Source: Nocardioides mangrovi
GTDB taxonomy: Bacteria; Actinomycetota; Actinomycetes; Propionibacteriales; Nocardioidaceae
Assembly (NCBI RefSeq): GCF_020073815.1
Contig: NZ_JAIQZJ010000025.1
Coordinates: 1-45,018, forward strand
Length of the DNA: 45,018 nucleotides
Direction of reading: 5' to 3'
Made by a program: the position numbers and the translations under genes. The stretch's first letter is position 1. Each line of letters starts with the position of its first letter. Shown piece by piece: positions 8,161 to 16,785 of this stretch. The notes beneath the pieces are model-generated. The model did not search any database and was not told where the DNA came from. It worked only from the letters and a program-made list of their open reading frames with translations.

Positions 8161-8461
8161 CCTCGTGACGGTAGCGCGACCTCCAGTCGCGGTCCGGTGC
8201 CTCGTCCTCGTGCCGCCCGTTCCACGACTCCAGCGAGCGGTAGACGGTGAGCTCGATGCGCAGCCGGTGCGGCAGCGCCAGGCCCCGCGCGTCCGCGAAG
8301 GCGGCGTACGTCTCGAGCGCCCGCCGGAGCCGTGCCTGGGCAGCGAGCACCTTCCGCCGGCTCTGCTCGACGTCGCCGCGCAGCCTGACCACCGCCTCGC
8401 GCGCCTCGTCGACCTCGAGGAGCAGGAGCTGGATCGGCGTCAGACGCGGCACGGCGGTCAT
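8141..8461 (-). CDS. Hypothetical helical protein, 106 residues
   Basis: The protein is mostly charged helix: LLLLEVDEAREAVVRLRGDV near 12-31, with heptad-like spacing of Leu and Val that suggests a short coiled coil, followed by KVLAAQARLRRALETYAAF near 37-55. The C-terminal end is very polar (RYRHEDDDPHR). No enzyme motif is seen and I do not recognise a family. The ATG at 8461 has no clear ribosome site; the 15-base string CGGAAGTGGGCCACG lies just before it and recurs at 9002-9016. The gene overlaps the small membrane gene downstream and they probably form a two-gene operon. Confidence 0.6.
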   Translation of the reverse strand: MTAVPRLTPIQLLLLEVDEAREAVVRLRGDVEQSRRKVLAAQARLRRALETYAAFADARGLALPHRLRIELTVYRSLESWNGRHEDEAPDRDWRSRYRHEDDDPHR

Positions 8462-8463
8462 GC

Positions 8464-8478
8464 CGGAAGTGGGCCACG
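8464..8478. repeat. 15-bp direct repeat, copy 1
   Basis: CGGAAGTGGGCCACG is identical to 9002-9016 in the same orientation. The two copies bracket the SOS-box gene. Each could be read on the minus strand as codons for VAHFR, so chance coding similarity is possible. Confidence 0.5.
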
Positions 8479-8545
8479 TCGACCGCTCCGCAGGTGGGTG
8501 GCACCCCGTGCTTCACCCAATTCCAGGTACGACGCGCCACCCGCG

Positions 8546-8815
8546 CTAGGCCCGCCAGTCCGACGCGGCCATCGGCCGGATGCAGGCCGCCCGGATCCAC
8601 GTGCACCCGCTCGACCAAGTGCCCTCGCGGTGGCTGTTCGCCCAGATCACCAGCCCCTCCCACGCCGGCTGCCCGCGCGGGTCGGCGCCCCGTCGCCACT
8701 CGAGCAGCAGCCCCACGCTCGGCGGCAGCCCTGCGTTGTGGTTCCACATGCCGGTGGAGTCGATCCAGACCGCACGGGGGAGCCGCGTCGTCCCCGCTCG
8801 CGGCTCCCCTCCCAT
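8546..8815 (-). CDS. Unknown small protein with SOS-type promoter, 89 residues
   Basis: From ATG 8815 the protein runs 89 residues, rich in Trp and Gly: LPRAVWIDSTGMWNHNAG near 12-29, PPSVGLLLEWRRG near 31-43, AWEGLVIWANSH near 51-62 and a tail with two Cys (GCTWIRAACIRP). No family is recognised. An in-frame ATG at 8902 would give 118 residues with a Pro-rich extension. I prefer 8815 because a LexA-type box and a TATTCT -10 box lie directly before it with a six-base gap, the leaderless layout seen at many genes here; those elements would otherwise sit inside coding sequence. If right, it is a DNA-damage-induced gene. Function unknown. Confidence 0.6.
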   Translation of the reverse strand: MGGEPRAGTTRLPRAVWIDSTGMWNHNAGLPPSVGLLLEWRRGADPRGQPAWEGLVIWANSHREGTWSSGCTWIRAACIRPMAASDWRA

Positions 8816-8821
8816 CGGGCC

Positions 8822-8839
8822 AGAATAGAACAGGTGTTC
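8822..8839 (-). promoter_or_regulatory. LexA (SOS) box over a leaderless -10 box
   Basis: On the minus strand GAAC-ACCT-GTTC (8839-8828), flanked as TCGAAC...GTTCTA, fits the actinobacterial/Bacillus-type SOS consensus CGAAC-N4-GTTCG. It abuts TATTCT (8827-8822), which is followed by six bases and ATG 8815. The core CGAACACCTGTTC is identical to the box before ruvC. Confidence 0.65.
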
Positions 8840-8902
8840 GAACGGCGGGACGTCGGGAGGCCACGCAGGCGGGACCGCCGGAGGCCTGAAGTTGGGGGTC
8901 AT

Positions 8903-9185
8903 CAGCCGTCCTGCGGTCCCGGTGTCCCGGCCGGCAGCACGGCCGGGACGTCCGAAGCGGCACCCCCTGCTGCTACGGACGTCGCCTCGGGCAGCACCCC
9001 TCGGAAGTGGGCCACGAATCCGGTCAAAGGACATCAGGCGTTCGTGACCGCGAGTGCTGACTCGACGGTACGTCGCGCTCCGCGGATCCAGTTCCCCTAA
9101 TCCGGTGAATCGGCGGGAGCGCTGCGATGCGCCGGGCTTGTGGAGCTCTGCCGCGGACTGATCGCACACGGCCTGAGATGCAAGA
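8903..9185. other. Intergenic stretch between the SOS gene and the tRNA terminator
   Basis: No convincing gene. On the minus strand a TTG-started frame of about 40 codons beginning near 9025 ends in a TGATG overlap with the alternative start at 8902, but its composition is not convincing. The 15-bp repeat copy 2 (9002-9016) lies here. Confidence 0.4.
9002..9016. repeat. 15-bp direct repeat, copy 2
   Basis: Identical to 8464-8478 in the same orientation, 538 bases apart; see copy 1. Confidence 0.5.
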
Positions 9186-9219
9186 AGCCCCTGAGAGGCG
9201 TTCTGCCTGCTCAGGGGCC
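9186..9219 (-). terminator. Terminator of the tRNA Gly-Cys-Val transcript
   Basis: GCCCCTGAG and CTCAGGGGC form a perfect nine-pair stem about ten bases beyond the 3' end of tRNA-Val. On the minus strand it is preceded by the tRNA array and closes it. Confidence 0.75.
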
Positions 9220-9229
9220 CTTGTCGCGC

Positions 9230-9304
9230 TGGTGGGCGATACTGGGTTTGAACCAGTGACCTCTTCCGTGTCAAGGAAGCGCGCTACCGCTGCGCCAATC
9301 GCCC
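9230..9304 (-). tRNA. tRNA-Val (anticodon GAC)
   Basis: On the minus strand the acceptor GGGCGAT pairs with ATCGCCC; the anticodon loop TTGACAC sits on CTTCC/GGAAG, and the T arm is CTGGTTCAAACCCAG. The 3' CCA is encoded (9230-9232). It is third in a tRNA-Gly, -Cys, -Val transcript. It differs from the tRNA-Val(CAC) at 10983-11054 at only five of 72 positions, and the two are inverted. Confidence 0.95.
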
Positions 9305-9332
9305 GGGTCTTGAGTTTGGTGGAGGGACTGCG

Positions 9333-9406
9333 TGGAGGTGGGTACGGGATTTGAACCCGTGTACACGGATTTGCAGTCCGTTGCCTCGCCTCTCGGCCAA
9401 CCCACC
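9333..9406 (-). tRNA. tRNA-Cys (anticodon GCA)
   Basis: Acceptor GGTGGGT pairs with ACCCACC, discriminator T, encoded CCA at 9333-9335. The anticodon loop CTGCAAA sits on a five-pair stem (ACGGA/TCCGT), with T arm ACGGGTTCAAATCCCGT. Second gene of the tRNA transcript. Confidence 0.95.
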
Positions 9407-9437
9407 ATGGAGGCCAAACCAGGGAGAGACCTCTCCG

Positions 9438-9510
9438 AGCGGACGACGAGGCTCGAACTCGCGACCTCAACCTTGGCAAGGTTGCGCTCTACCAACTGAG
9501 CTACGTCCGC
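9438..9510 (-). tRNA. tRNA-Gly (anticodon GCC)
   Basis: Acceptor GCGGACG pairs with CGTCCGC, discriminator T, CCA not encoded. The anticodon loop TTGCCAA sits on CAACC/GGTTG; T arm GCGAGTTCGAGCCTCGT. First gene of the transcript. Confidence 0.95.
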
Positions 9511-9549
9511 TTGCGCTCCGATCCGGTCTCCCGGTCGGCGTGCGTGAGA

Positions 9550-9555
9550 ACAGTA
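9550..9555 (-). promoter_or_regulatory. -10 box of the tRNA array
   Basis: TACTGT on the minus strand, 39 bases before the tRNA-Gly 5' end, is the best -10 match in the divergent gap between the tRNAs and pabC; this leaves a 5' leader to be trimmed by RNase P. Confidence 0.4.
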
Positions 9556-9641
9556 GCCGATGCCCCAGACCATGCAAAATCGGGCCCCGTACGGCGCGTC
9601 TCCCGGCGCGTCGGGCCCTCTCCGGGCACCCGCGACGCTCC

Positions 9642-9647
9642 TAGAGT
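9642..9647 (+). promoter_or_regulatory. Leaderless -10 box for pabC
   Basis: TAGAGT is followed by seven bases and the ATG at 9655, with no ribosome site. Confidence 0.55.
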
Positions 9648-9654
9648 GACGCTC

Positions 9655-10476
9655 ATGCACGTGTGGATCAACGGCCATCTCCTCGACGATCCCGCCGCTC
9701 CGGCGGTGGCCGTGAGCGACCACGGGTTCACGGTGGGCGACGGCGTCTTCGAGGCGATCAAGGTGGTCGACGGCCTCCCGTTCGCGCTCGACCGGCACCT
9801 CCAGCGGCTGCACGGATCCGCCACGGGACTCGGCCTGCCCGAGGTCGACGAGGACGCCGTACGCCGCGGCATCGCGGCCGTCCTGGACGCCGAGCGGCTG
9901 CCGCTCGGCCGGCTGCGGATCACCGTCACCGGCGGCCCGGCGCCGATGGGCTCCGGTCGCGGCCACGCCGAACCGACCATCGCTGTGGTGGCCGACGCGA
10001 TGCAGCCCTGGCCGCCGGCCACCGCGGTCGCGACCGTGCCGTGGCCGCGCAACGAGCGCGGCGCGCTGGCCGGTCTCAAGACCACGTCGTACGCCGAGAA
10101 CGTCGTCGCCCTGGCCGCCGCGAAGGAGCGCGGCGCGAGCGAGGCGGTCTTCGCCAACCTGGCCGGCCACCTCTGCGAGGGCACCGGCTCCAACGTCTTC
10201 TACGTCGTCGACGGCGAGCTGCGGACGCCCACGCTCGCCAGCGGCTGCCTCGCCGGCGTCACCCGCGCGCTGATCCTCGAGTGGTACGGCGGTCGCGAGG
10301 TCGACGAGCCGATCGAGGTCGTCGAGCGGGCCAGCGAGGTCTTCCTGGCGTCCACGACGCGCGACGTCCAGGCGGTCGAGCGCTGGAACGACCGGGCGCT
10401 GCCGGCCCCCGGACCGATCACCCGCGAGGCGCAGGCCGTGTGGCGCGGGCGGGAGCCGGAGCTACTCGGTCGGTGA
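9655..10476 (+). CDS. pabC: Aminodeoxychorismate lyase / class IV aminotransferase
   Basis: 273 residues, fold-type IV PLP enzyme. PabC splits 4-amino-4-deoxychorismate to p-aminobenzoate and pyruvate for folate synthesis. Visible features: SDHGFTVGDGVFEAIKV near 20-36 (typical N-terminal motif), the PLP lysine in GLKTTSYAENVVAL near 140-153, and EGTGSNVFYVVDGEL near 173-187, the phosphate-binding region. The length and the short, unelaborated N-terminus favour PabC over branched-chain aminotransferase, but D-amino-acid aminotransferase activity cannot be excluded. ATG 9655 is chosen because it follows TAGAGT by seven bases; upstream codons run into the tRNA promoter. The 3' end overlaps the convergent ssgA-like gene by 15 bases. 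Confidence 0.82.
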   Translation: MHVWINGHLLDDPAAPAVAVSDHGFTVGDGVFEAIKVVDGLPFALDRHLQRLHGSATGLGLPEVDEDAVRRGIAAVLDAERLPLGRLRITVTGGPAPMGSGRGHAEPTIAVVADAMQPWPPATAVATVPWPRNERGALAGLKTTSYAENVVALAAAKERGASEAVFANLAGHLCEGTGSNVFYVVDGELRTPTLASGCLAGVTRALILEWYGGREVDEPIEVVERASEVFLASTTRDVQAVERWNDRALPAPGPITREAQAVWRGREPELLGR

Positions 10477-10890
10477 GCCGAGGATCGCCTCGACCAGCCT
10501 GTCGAGATCGATCGTCTCGGTGCCGAGCGGCACGATCGCGAGCGTGCGCGTCAGGAACCGGTAGAGCTCGTGGGTGCGCAGCTGCGTCACCAGGCGGCCG
10601 TCGGGGGAGCAGAACTCGATGACCACGGCCGCGCGGCCGTTCTCGTCGATGCTCGGCCAGAGGAGGACGTCACCCTGGCCGGCCGGGTCGGTGACGCCCT
10701 GCAGCAGCAGGTCGCGACCGACCACCCAGCTGACCTGGTCCTGCGGACCGCGGAAGGTGATGGTGACGGCCCACGGGTCGTGGGCGTCGTAGGCGAGGGA
10801 CGCCGGGAGGTCGAGGCTGCGACCCCGGGCGTCGAGGCACTGGAGGGTCACGGCCTGGCTCAGGGCCGGCGACATCGGCTGCTGCATCAC
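10462..10890 (-). CDS. SsgA-like sporulation/cell-division regulator (SALP)
   Basis: 142 residues. SALP proteins occur in actinobacteria and in streptomycetes steer septum placement and spore-wall events. Family traits: LPASLAYDAHDPWAVTITF near 28-46, WVVGRDLLLQGV near 55-66, GDVLLWPS near 73-80 and the C-terminal DGRLVTQLRTHELYRFLTRT near 96-115, matching the SsgA helix region. Two tandem ATG codons (10890, 10887) and a later ATG make the exact start unsure, and no clear ribosome site is seen. It is convergent with pabC, with 15 bases of overlap. In organisms that do not sporulate the role is presumably in division, which is inference. Confidence 0.82.
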   Translation of the reverse strand: MMQQPMSPALSQAVTLQCLDARGRSLDLPASLAYDAHDPWAVTITFRGPQDQVSWVVGRDLLLQGVTDPAGQGDVLLWPSIDENGRAAVVIEFCSPDGRLVTQLRTHELYRFLTRTLAIVPLGTETIDLDRLVEAILGSPTE

Positions 10891-10964
10891 GACGAGGAGA
10901 CGGCGTACCCGGTGGTCCGTGACGCGGTTCTCCTCCCGAATGTGGAGAGGCGCCGGAGTTGGGC

Positions 10965-10970
10965 TAGAGT
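10965..10970 (+). promoter_or_regulatory. -10 box of tRNA-Val(CAC)
   Basis: TAGAGT ends 12 bases before the tRNA 5' end, a normal spacing for a short-leader tRNA transcript. Confidence 0.5.
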
Positions 10971-10982
10971 CTGCGTCCGCAG

Positions 10983-11054
10983 GGGCGATTGGCGCAGTGG
11001 TAGCGCGCTTCGTTCACACCGAAGAGGTCACTGGTTCGAACCCAGTATCGCCCA
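10983..11054 (+). tRNA. tRNA-Val (anticodon CAC)
   Basis: Acceptor GGGCGAT pairs with ATCGCCC, discriminator A, CCA not encoded. The anticodon loop TTCACAC sits on CTTCG/CGAAG; T arm CTGGTTCGAACCCAG. A strong terminator follows five bases later. Its last 40 bases plus flank recur perfectly at 11129-11168. Confidence 0.95.
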
Positions 11055-11059
11055 CCTGG

Positions 11060-11088
11060 AAGAGCCGCACGCATCGCGTGCGGCTCTT
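11060..11088 (+). terminator. Terminator of tRNA-Val(CAC)
   Basis: AAGAGCCGCACGC and GCGTGCGGCTCTT form a perfect 13-pair stem with a three-base loop directly after the tRNA. Confidence 0.8.
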
Positions 11089-11104
11089 GGCATTTCGGCC
11101 GTGG

Positions 11105-11166
11105 GTGGTAGCGCGGCTCTGCCGTTTGCACCGAAGAGGTCACTGGTTCGAACCCAGTATCGCCCA
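11105..11166 (+). pseudogene. Degenerate partial copy of tRNA-Val(CAC)
   Basis: GTGGTAGCGCG (D arm) and the 40 bases 11129-11168 are identical to the intact gene. The acceptor 5' strand is missing and the 5' side of the anticodon arm is replaced by a longer unrelated run, so acceptor and anticodon stems cannot form. It cannot be a working tRNA. It still has its own terminator-like stem downstream. Confidence 0.75.
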
Positions 11167-11183
11167 CCCTCAGCTCGCGAAAG

Positions 11184-11217
11184 AACGGTCCGGAATGCCG
11201 CCAGGCTCCGGGCCGTT
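11184..11217 (+). terminator. Hairpin after the tRNA remnant
   Basis: AACGGTCCGGA pairs with TCCGGGCCGTT (one G-U pair), followed by TTCTCGTT, ending nine bases before the next start codon. Confidence 0.6.
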
Positions 11218-11226
11218 TCTCGTTCC

Positions 11227-11904
11227 ATGACGACCATCGGACTCATCGGAGCAGGCAACATCGGCAGCGCGATCGCGAGGCGTGCGGTCGCGGCGGGGTA
11301 CGACGTGGTGCTGAGCAACAGCCGTGGACCGGAGACGCTCGGCGACCTGGTCAGCGAGCTCGGGCCGCACGCGAGCGCCGCGACGGCGGCCGAGGCCGCG
11401 GCGGCGGGCGACCTCGTCGTGGTGACCATCCCGCTGAAGAGCATCGGCGCGGTGCCGGTCGAGCCGCTGCGCGGCAAGACCGTGATCGACACGAACAACT
11501 ACTACCCGCAGCGCGACGGGCAGATCGCCGAGCTCGACGACGAGACCTCGACGACGTCCGAGCTGCTGCAGGCCCACCTGCCGGAGTCGCACGTGGTGAA
11601 GGCCTTCAACAACATCTTCCACGTCTTCATCGGCACCCTCGCCCGGCCGGCCGGCGACCCGGAGCGCAGCGTCCTCGCGATCGCGGGGGACGACGCCGAC
11701 GCGAAGGCCGAGGCGGCGGCGTTCATCGGCGACGTCGGCTTCGACGCCCACGACATCGGGCCCCTCGCCGAGGGCTGGCGCTACCAGCGCGACCTCCCGG
11801 CGTACGCCGGCCTCTACTTCGACGACGACGGCAACGCTCGCCCGGTCGACGCCGCCCTGCTGGACGACAAGCTCGCCCAGGCCCAGCGCTATCGCGACAT
11901 GTGA
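11227..11904 (+). CDS. F420-dependent NADP reductase-like dehydrogenase
   Basis: 225 residues. The dinucleotide-binding N-terminus TIGLIGAGNIGSAIARRAVA (residues 3-22) is followed by LSNSRGPETL, where SNSRGP fits the NADP(H) phosphate-binding loop of the Fno/NpdG family. VVVTIPLKSIGAVP near 70-83 and DTNNYYPQRDG near 94-104 match the same group, as does HVVKAFNNIF near 121-130. These enzymes pass hydride between F420 and NADP; in actinobacteria many relatives of unknown substrate exist ('NADPH-dependent F420 reductase'). The ATG is 10 bases after a terminator stem and has no ribosome site. The gene stands alone before thrS. Family confident, substrate inferred. Confidence 0.82.
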   Translation: MTTIGLIGAGNIGSAIARRAVAAGYDVVLSNSRGPETLGDLVSELGPHASAATAAEAAAAGDLVVVTIPLKSIGAVPVEPLRGKTVIDTNNYYPQRDGQIAELDDETSTTSELLQAHLPESHVVKAFNNIFHVFIGTLARPAGDPERSVLAIAGDDADAKAEAAAFIGDVGFDAHDIGPLAEGWRYQRDLPAYAGLYFDDDGNARPVDAALLDDKLAQAQRYRDM

Positions 11905-11984
11905 TCCCCGCCGGCCGGTGGTGATCCGGCTCGAGGCGGACCGAACCGAGGAGAACTGCCGCGCGAGCGGCGGAGGGTGGTCGA

Positions 11985-11990
11985 TACGAT
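11985..11990 (+). promoter_or_regulatory. Candidate -10 box for thrS
   Basis: TACGAT lies 40 bases before the thrS start, leaving a leader of about 33 bases with the ribosome site AGGAG. That is too short for a T-box riboswitch. Confidence 0.4.
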
Positions 11991-12030
11991 CGGTGGGTCC
12001 GTTCGACCACCTCAAGACCCAGGAGCCACC

Positions 12031-14027
<1,997 letters not shown>

Positions 14028-14031
<4 letters not shown>

Positions 14032-14993
14032 TCCGGCGCGCCGCGGCGCTCGTCGCCGCGGTCGCGCTGCTCGCAGGGTGCTCGACGTCGGACCCGGGCG
14101 ACGCCGGACCCACGCCGACGACCAGCCCGCCGTCGCCACGGCCGACGGCGGTCGTGACCGCGGAGGTCGACCGGGAGACCTCGCGCCTGCGGGCGCTCGC
14201 GCAGCTGGCGGAGGCCGCCGCGGCCACGATCCCCACGGCCAGCCCGCCGCGGATCCGGGCGCAGGGAGACGAGACCGTCCTCGGCGCCGACATCAGCTGG
14301 CCGCAGTGCCCGAAGGGGATGGGCATCCCCGAACGCCGCACGCTGGGGCTGCCGATGCCGACCGACGAGGCGCAGTACGTCGTGCTCGGGCTCACCAACG
14401 GGCCCGGCTTCACGGCCAACCCGTGCCTCGCCGACCAGGTGGCCTGGGTGCAGGAGCGCCACCTCCTGGCGGCGGCGTACGCCGTGGTGAGCCAGCCCGA
14501 TGCGTCCGCGATCGCCGAGCACGGCACCGACGGACCCTTCGACGGGACGACCGAGCTCGGGTCGCTGGCCAACACCGGCTACCAGCAGGCGCTCGCCAAC
14601 GTCGCGACGATGCGACGTGCCGGACTGGCCAGCCCCGTCGTGTGGCTGGACGTCGAGCACGTGCCCGACTTCGAGTGGAGCAGTGACGTGACGGCGAACG
14701 CCGCGGTGGTGCAGGGGGCGGCCCGCGGCTACCAGGACGCCGGCTACCACGCGGGCGTCTACTCGACGCCGTCGCTGTGGTCGGACGTCGTCGGTGACCT
14801 GGCGCTCGGCCTGCCCGAGTGGCGGGCGGCGGGGCAGACCTCGCGCGAGGAGGCGCTCGACCGCTGCGGCGACGACTGGCGGATCCAGGACGGGGACGCG
14901 GTGCTGGCGCAGTGGGTCGAGGACCGTCGCGACCTCGACGTCACCTGCCCGGGAGCCGCGGCCCGGCTCGGCCGGTGGTTCACGCAGTACTGA
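14028..14993 (+). CDS. Lipoprotein with GH25/DUF1906-like glycosidase fold (predicted)
   Basis: 321 residues. A short basic start, hydrophobic run and LLAGCS give a lipoprotein signal with Cys18 as the lipid site, then a Thr/Pro/Ser-rich tether (19-45). From about residue 88 the domain begins GADISWPQCP, followed by QYVVLGLTNG near 119-128, VVWLDVEHVPDF near 204-215 and GVYSTPSLW near 242-250. This order (D-I-S at strand 1, D-V-E at a later strand, YS in the next) resembles the GH25-like TIM barrel of DUF1906 proteins, suggesting cell-wall glycan binding or cleavage outside the membrane. The start overlaps the thrS stop by four bases. Activity is unproven. Confidence 0.7.
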
Positions 14994-15465
14994 CCACGAG
15001 GCGCTTCTCGTACCGACGGCAGGGCGAGATGAACTGCTGGCCGAGCGCGGTGACCTCGTAGGGCAGGTCTCCCTCGTCGTACCAGCCGTGCTTCTCGTAG
15101 AAGCGCCGCGCCCGGGCGTTGCCGACGACGACGGCCAGCCAGGCGACGTCGTACCCGGCGTCGGCGACCTGCTGCTCGACGGCGGCGAGCAGGGGAGCGG
15201 CGACGCCGCCGCCGTGGTGAGCCGGGTCGACGAAGACCTGCTCGACCTCGTCGCCGTCGACCATCGTGAAGCCGACGACCGCGCCGTCGACCACCGCGAC
15301 GACCGTGTCGTCGACGCGCGCCGGCGTCCGCTCGTGGAACGCCTCGAGCGTCCGGGCCGCGGTGAGCCCGTCGGGCACGTGTCCGGCGTGCGCGACGTGC
15401 CACGCCGCGTGCCAGATGTCGGCGACGGTCGCCATGTCGGCGGGGACGGCCGGTCGGAGCTGCAC
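14980..15465 (-). CDS. GNAT family N-acetyltransferase
   Basis: 161 residues. N-terminal RPAVPADMATVADIWHAAWH near 4-23 is the typical GNAT strand 1/helix 1. VEQVFVDPAHHGGGVAAPLL near 79-98 holds the acetyl-CoA pyrophosphate loop; the usual Q/RxxGxG/A is replaced by HHGGGVA, which still fits. NARARRFYEKHGW near 121-133 is motif B. The acceptor is unknown. The GTG start at 15465 lies six bases after TAGGGT and shares a 22-base divergent gap with the HIT gene. The 3' end overlaps the lipoprotein gene by 14 bases, tail to tail. Confidence 0.85.
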   Translation of the reverse strand: MQLRPAVPADMATVADIWHAAWHVAHAGHVPDGLTAARTLEAFHERTPARVDDTVVAVVDGAVVGFTMVDGDEVEQVFVDPAHHGGGVAAPLLAAVEQQVADAGYDVAWLAVVVGNARARRFYEKHGWYDEGDLPYEVTALGQQFISPCRRYEKRLVVSTA

Positions 15466-15487
15466 ACCACCACCCTAGGGTGGTGCC
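15466..15487. promoter_or_regulatory. Overlapping divergent leaderless promoters (GNAT / HIT)
   Basis: The perfect palindrome ACCCTAGGGT (15472-15481) holds a TAGGGT box on each strand, the two sharing the central TA. Each box is followed by six bases and a start codon (GTG 15465 on minus, ATG 15488 on plus). No ribosome site is present on either side. Confidence 0.7.
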
Positions 15488-16012
15488 ATGACCGATCCGG
15501 CCGGCCACCCGCGCGACGGGTTCGAGGGCTTCGACCGTCTCTGGACGCCGCACCGGATGGCGTACGTCGCGCCCAGCGAGCCGGCCGAGGACCGCGGCTG
15601 CCCCTTCTGCGCGATGGCCGACCTGCCGCTCGAGGAGAGCCTGGTCGTGCACCGCGGGAGGACCTGCTTCGCGGTGCTCAACCTGCACCCCTACAACCCC
15701 GGCCACCTGATGGTGCTGCCGCACCGCCACGTGGCCGAGCTCGAGGACCTCACGCCCGAGGAGGCCGCCGAGCTGATGACCACGACGCAGGAGGCGGTGC
15801 GGGTGCTCCGCCAGGTCAGTGGCCCGCACGCCTTCAACGTCGGGCTCAACCTGGGCGGCGTGGCCGGCGGCTCGCTGTCGCAGCACCTCCACCAGCACGT
15901 CGTACCGCGGTGGTCGGGCGACGCCAACTTCATCACGGTGGTCGGTGGCACCAAGACGCTCCCGCAGCTGCTGTCCGACACGCGCTCCCTGCTCGCGGAG
16001 GCGTGGTCGTGA
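15488..16012 (+). CDS. HIT family protein, AP4A phosphorylase-like
   Basis: 174 residues. The histidine triad is in SLSQHLHQHVVPRW near 138-151; CPFCAM near 41-46 may bind zinc. FNVGLNLGGVAGGSL near 120-134 is the substrate loop, and HPYNPGHLMVLPHRHVAEL near 65-83 the strand region of the fold. The equivalent mycobacterial gene (Rv2613c), in the same position between thrS and pgsA, is a diadenosine tetraphosphate phosphorylase, so that role is likely here. Start ATG follows TAGGGT by six bases. The gene overlaps the inositol monophosphatase gene by GTGA. Confidence 0.88.
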   Translation: MTDPAGHPRDGFEGFDRLWTPHRMAYVAPSEPAEDRGCPFCAMADLPLEESLVVHRGRTCFAVLNLHPYNPGHLMVLPHRHVAELEDLTPEEAAELMTTTQEAVRVLRQVSGPHAFNVGLNLGGVAGGSLSQHLHQHVVPRWSGDANFITVVGGTKTLPQLLSDTRSLLAEAWS

Positions 16013-16785
16013 ACGGCCCGACCGACGACGTGGAGCTCGCGGCCCACCTCGTCCGCGAGGCCGGGGTGCTCGCGCAGCGGATGCGGGCCGACGGGTTGGA
16101 CCCGCAGCGCAAGACGTCGATCTCGGACGTCGTCACCGCGGCCGACCACGCCGCGGAGCGGCTGATCGTCGACACGCTCGCCCGGCAGCGACCCGAGGAC
16201 GGCGTCCTGGGGGAGGAGGGCGCCGACCGCGAGGGCACGTCGGGTCGGCGCTGGGTGATCGACCCGGTCGACGGCACCTACAACTTCGTCGCCGGCCTGG
16301 ACTGGTGGTGCTCCGCCCTCGCCTTGGTCGATGGCGACGACCTCGTGCTCGGCGCGGTCCACCACGCCGCGACCGGGCGCACCTGGGTCGGCGGCCCGGC
16401 GGCGGGGCCCTCCGTCGACGGCGTGCCGCTGCCACGGCTGCCCGACAGGTCGGCTGCGGAGTCGTGCCTCGTCACCTACCTGCACCCACCGTTCTACGAC
16501 ACCGAGGTCGGGGCGGCGTTCGGCCGGATGGTCTCCGGCGTCGCGACGGTGCGGATGCTCGGCTCGGGCACGATGGACGCGATGGCGATCGCCGAGGGGC
16601 GCCTGCACGTGCTGTGCCAGCACTCCGTCCCGCCGTGGGACCGCCTGCCCGGCGAGGCGATCATCCTCGCCGCCGGCGGCACGACGAGGACCGTCCGTGC
16701 CGCCGGCGTCGAGTGGTACGTCGCGGGCGCCCCGACCGCGGTGGCCGAGGTCGCCGCGGCGCTGTCAGGTCAGCGGACGCCGTAG
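16009..16785 (+). CDS. Inositol monophosphatase family protein
   Basis: 258 residues. Metal-binding motifs of the family: GEEGADRE near 66-73, WVIDPVDGTYNFVAGL near 82-97 and PPWDRLPGEAIILAAGG near 208-224, where the usual WDxAAG is WDRLPG. The family removes phosphate from myo-inositol phosphate; relatives act on histidinol phosphate, fructose bisphosphate or PAP. Position beside the HIT gene and upstream of pgsA suggests a supply of inositol for phosphatidylinositol, but histidinol phosphatase is possible. GTG 16009 is chosen for its GTGA overlap with the HIT stop; GTG 16003 is an alternative. It overlaps xylA tail to tail by 16 bases. Confidence 0.85.
   Translation: MNGPTDDVELAAHLVREAGVLAQRMRADGLDPQRKTSISDVVTAADHAAERLIVDTLARQRPEDGVLGEEGADREGTSGRRWVIDPVDGTYNFVAGLDWWCSALALVDGDDLVLGAVHHAATGRTWVGGPAAGPSVDGVPLPRLPDRSAAESCLVTYLHPPFYDTEVGAAFGRMVSGVATVRMLGSGTMDAMAIAEGRLHVLCQHSVPPWDRLPGEAIILAAGGTTRTVRAAGVEWYVAGAPTAVAEVAAALSGQRTP

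Noticed and set aside
9127..9479. Short frames containing GDTGFEPVTSS-like peptides
   Set aside because: These are translations of tRNA genes, a known annotation artefact, not proteins.
11905..12030. Possible T-box riboswitch before thrS
   Set aside because: The likely leader is only about 33-40 bases and shows no T-box core sequence.
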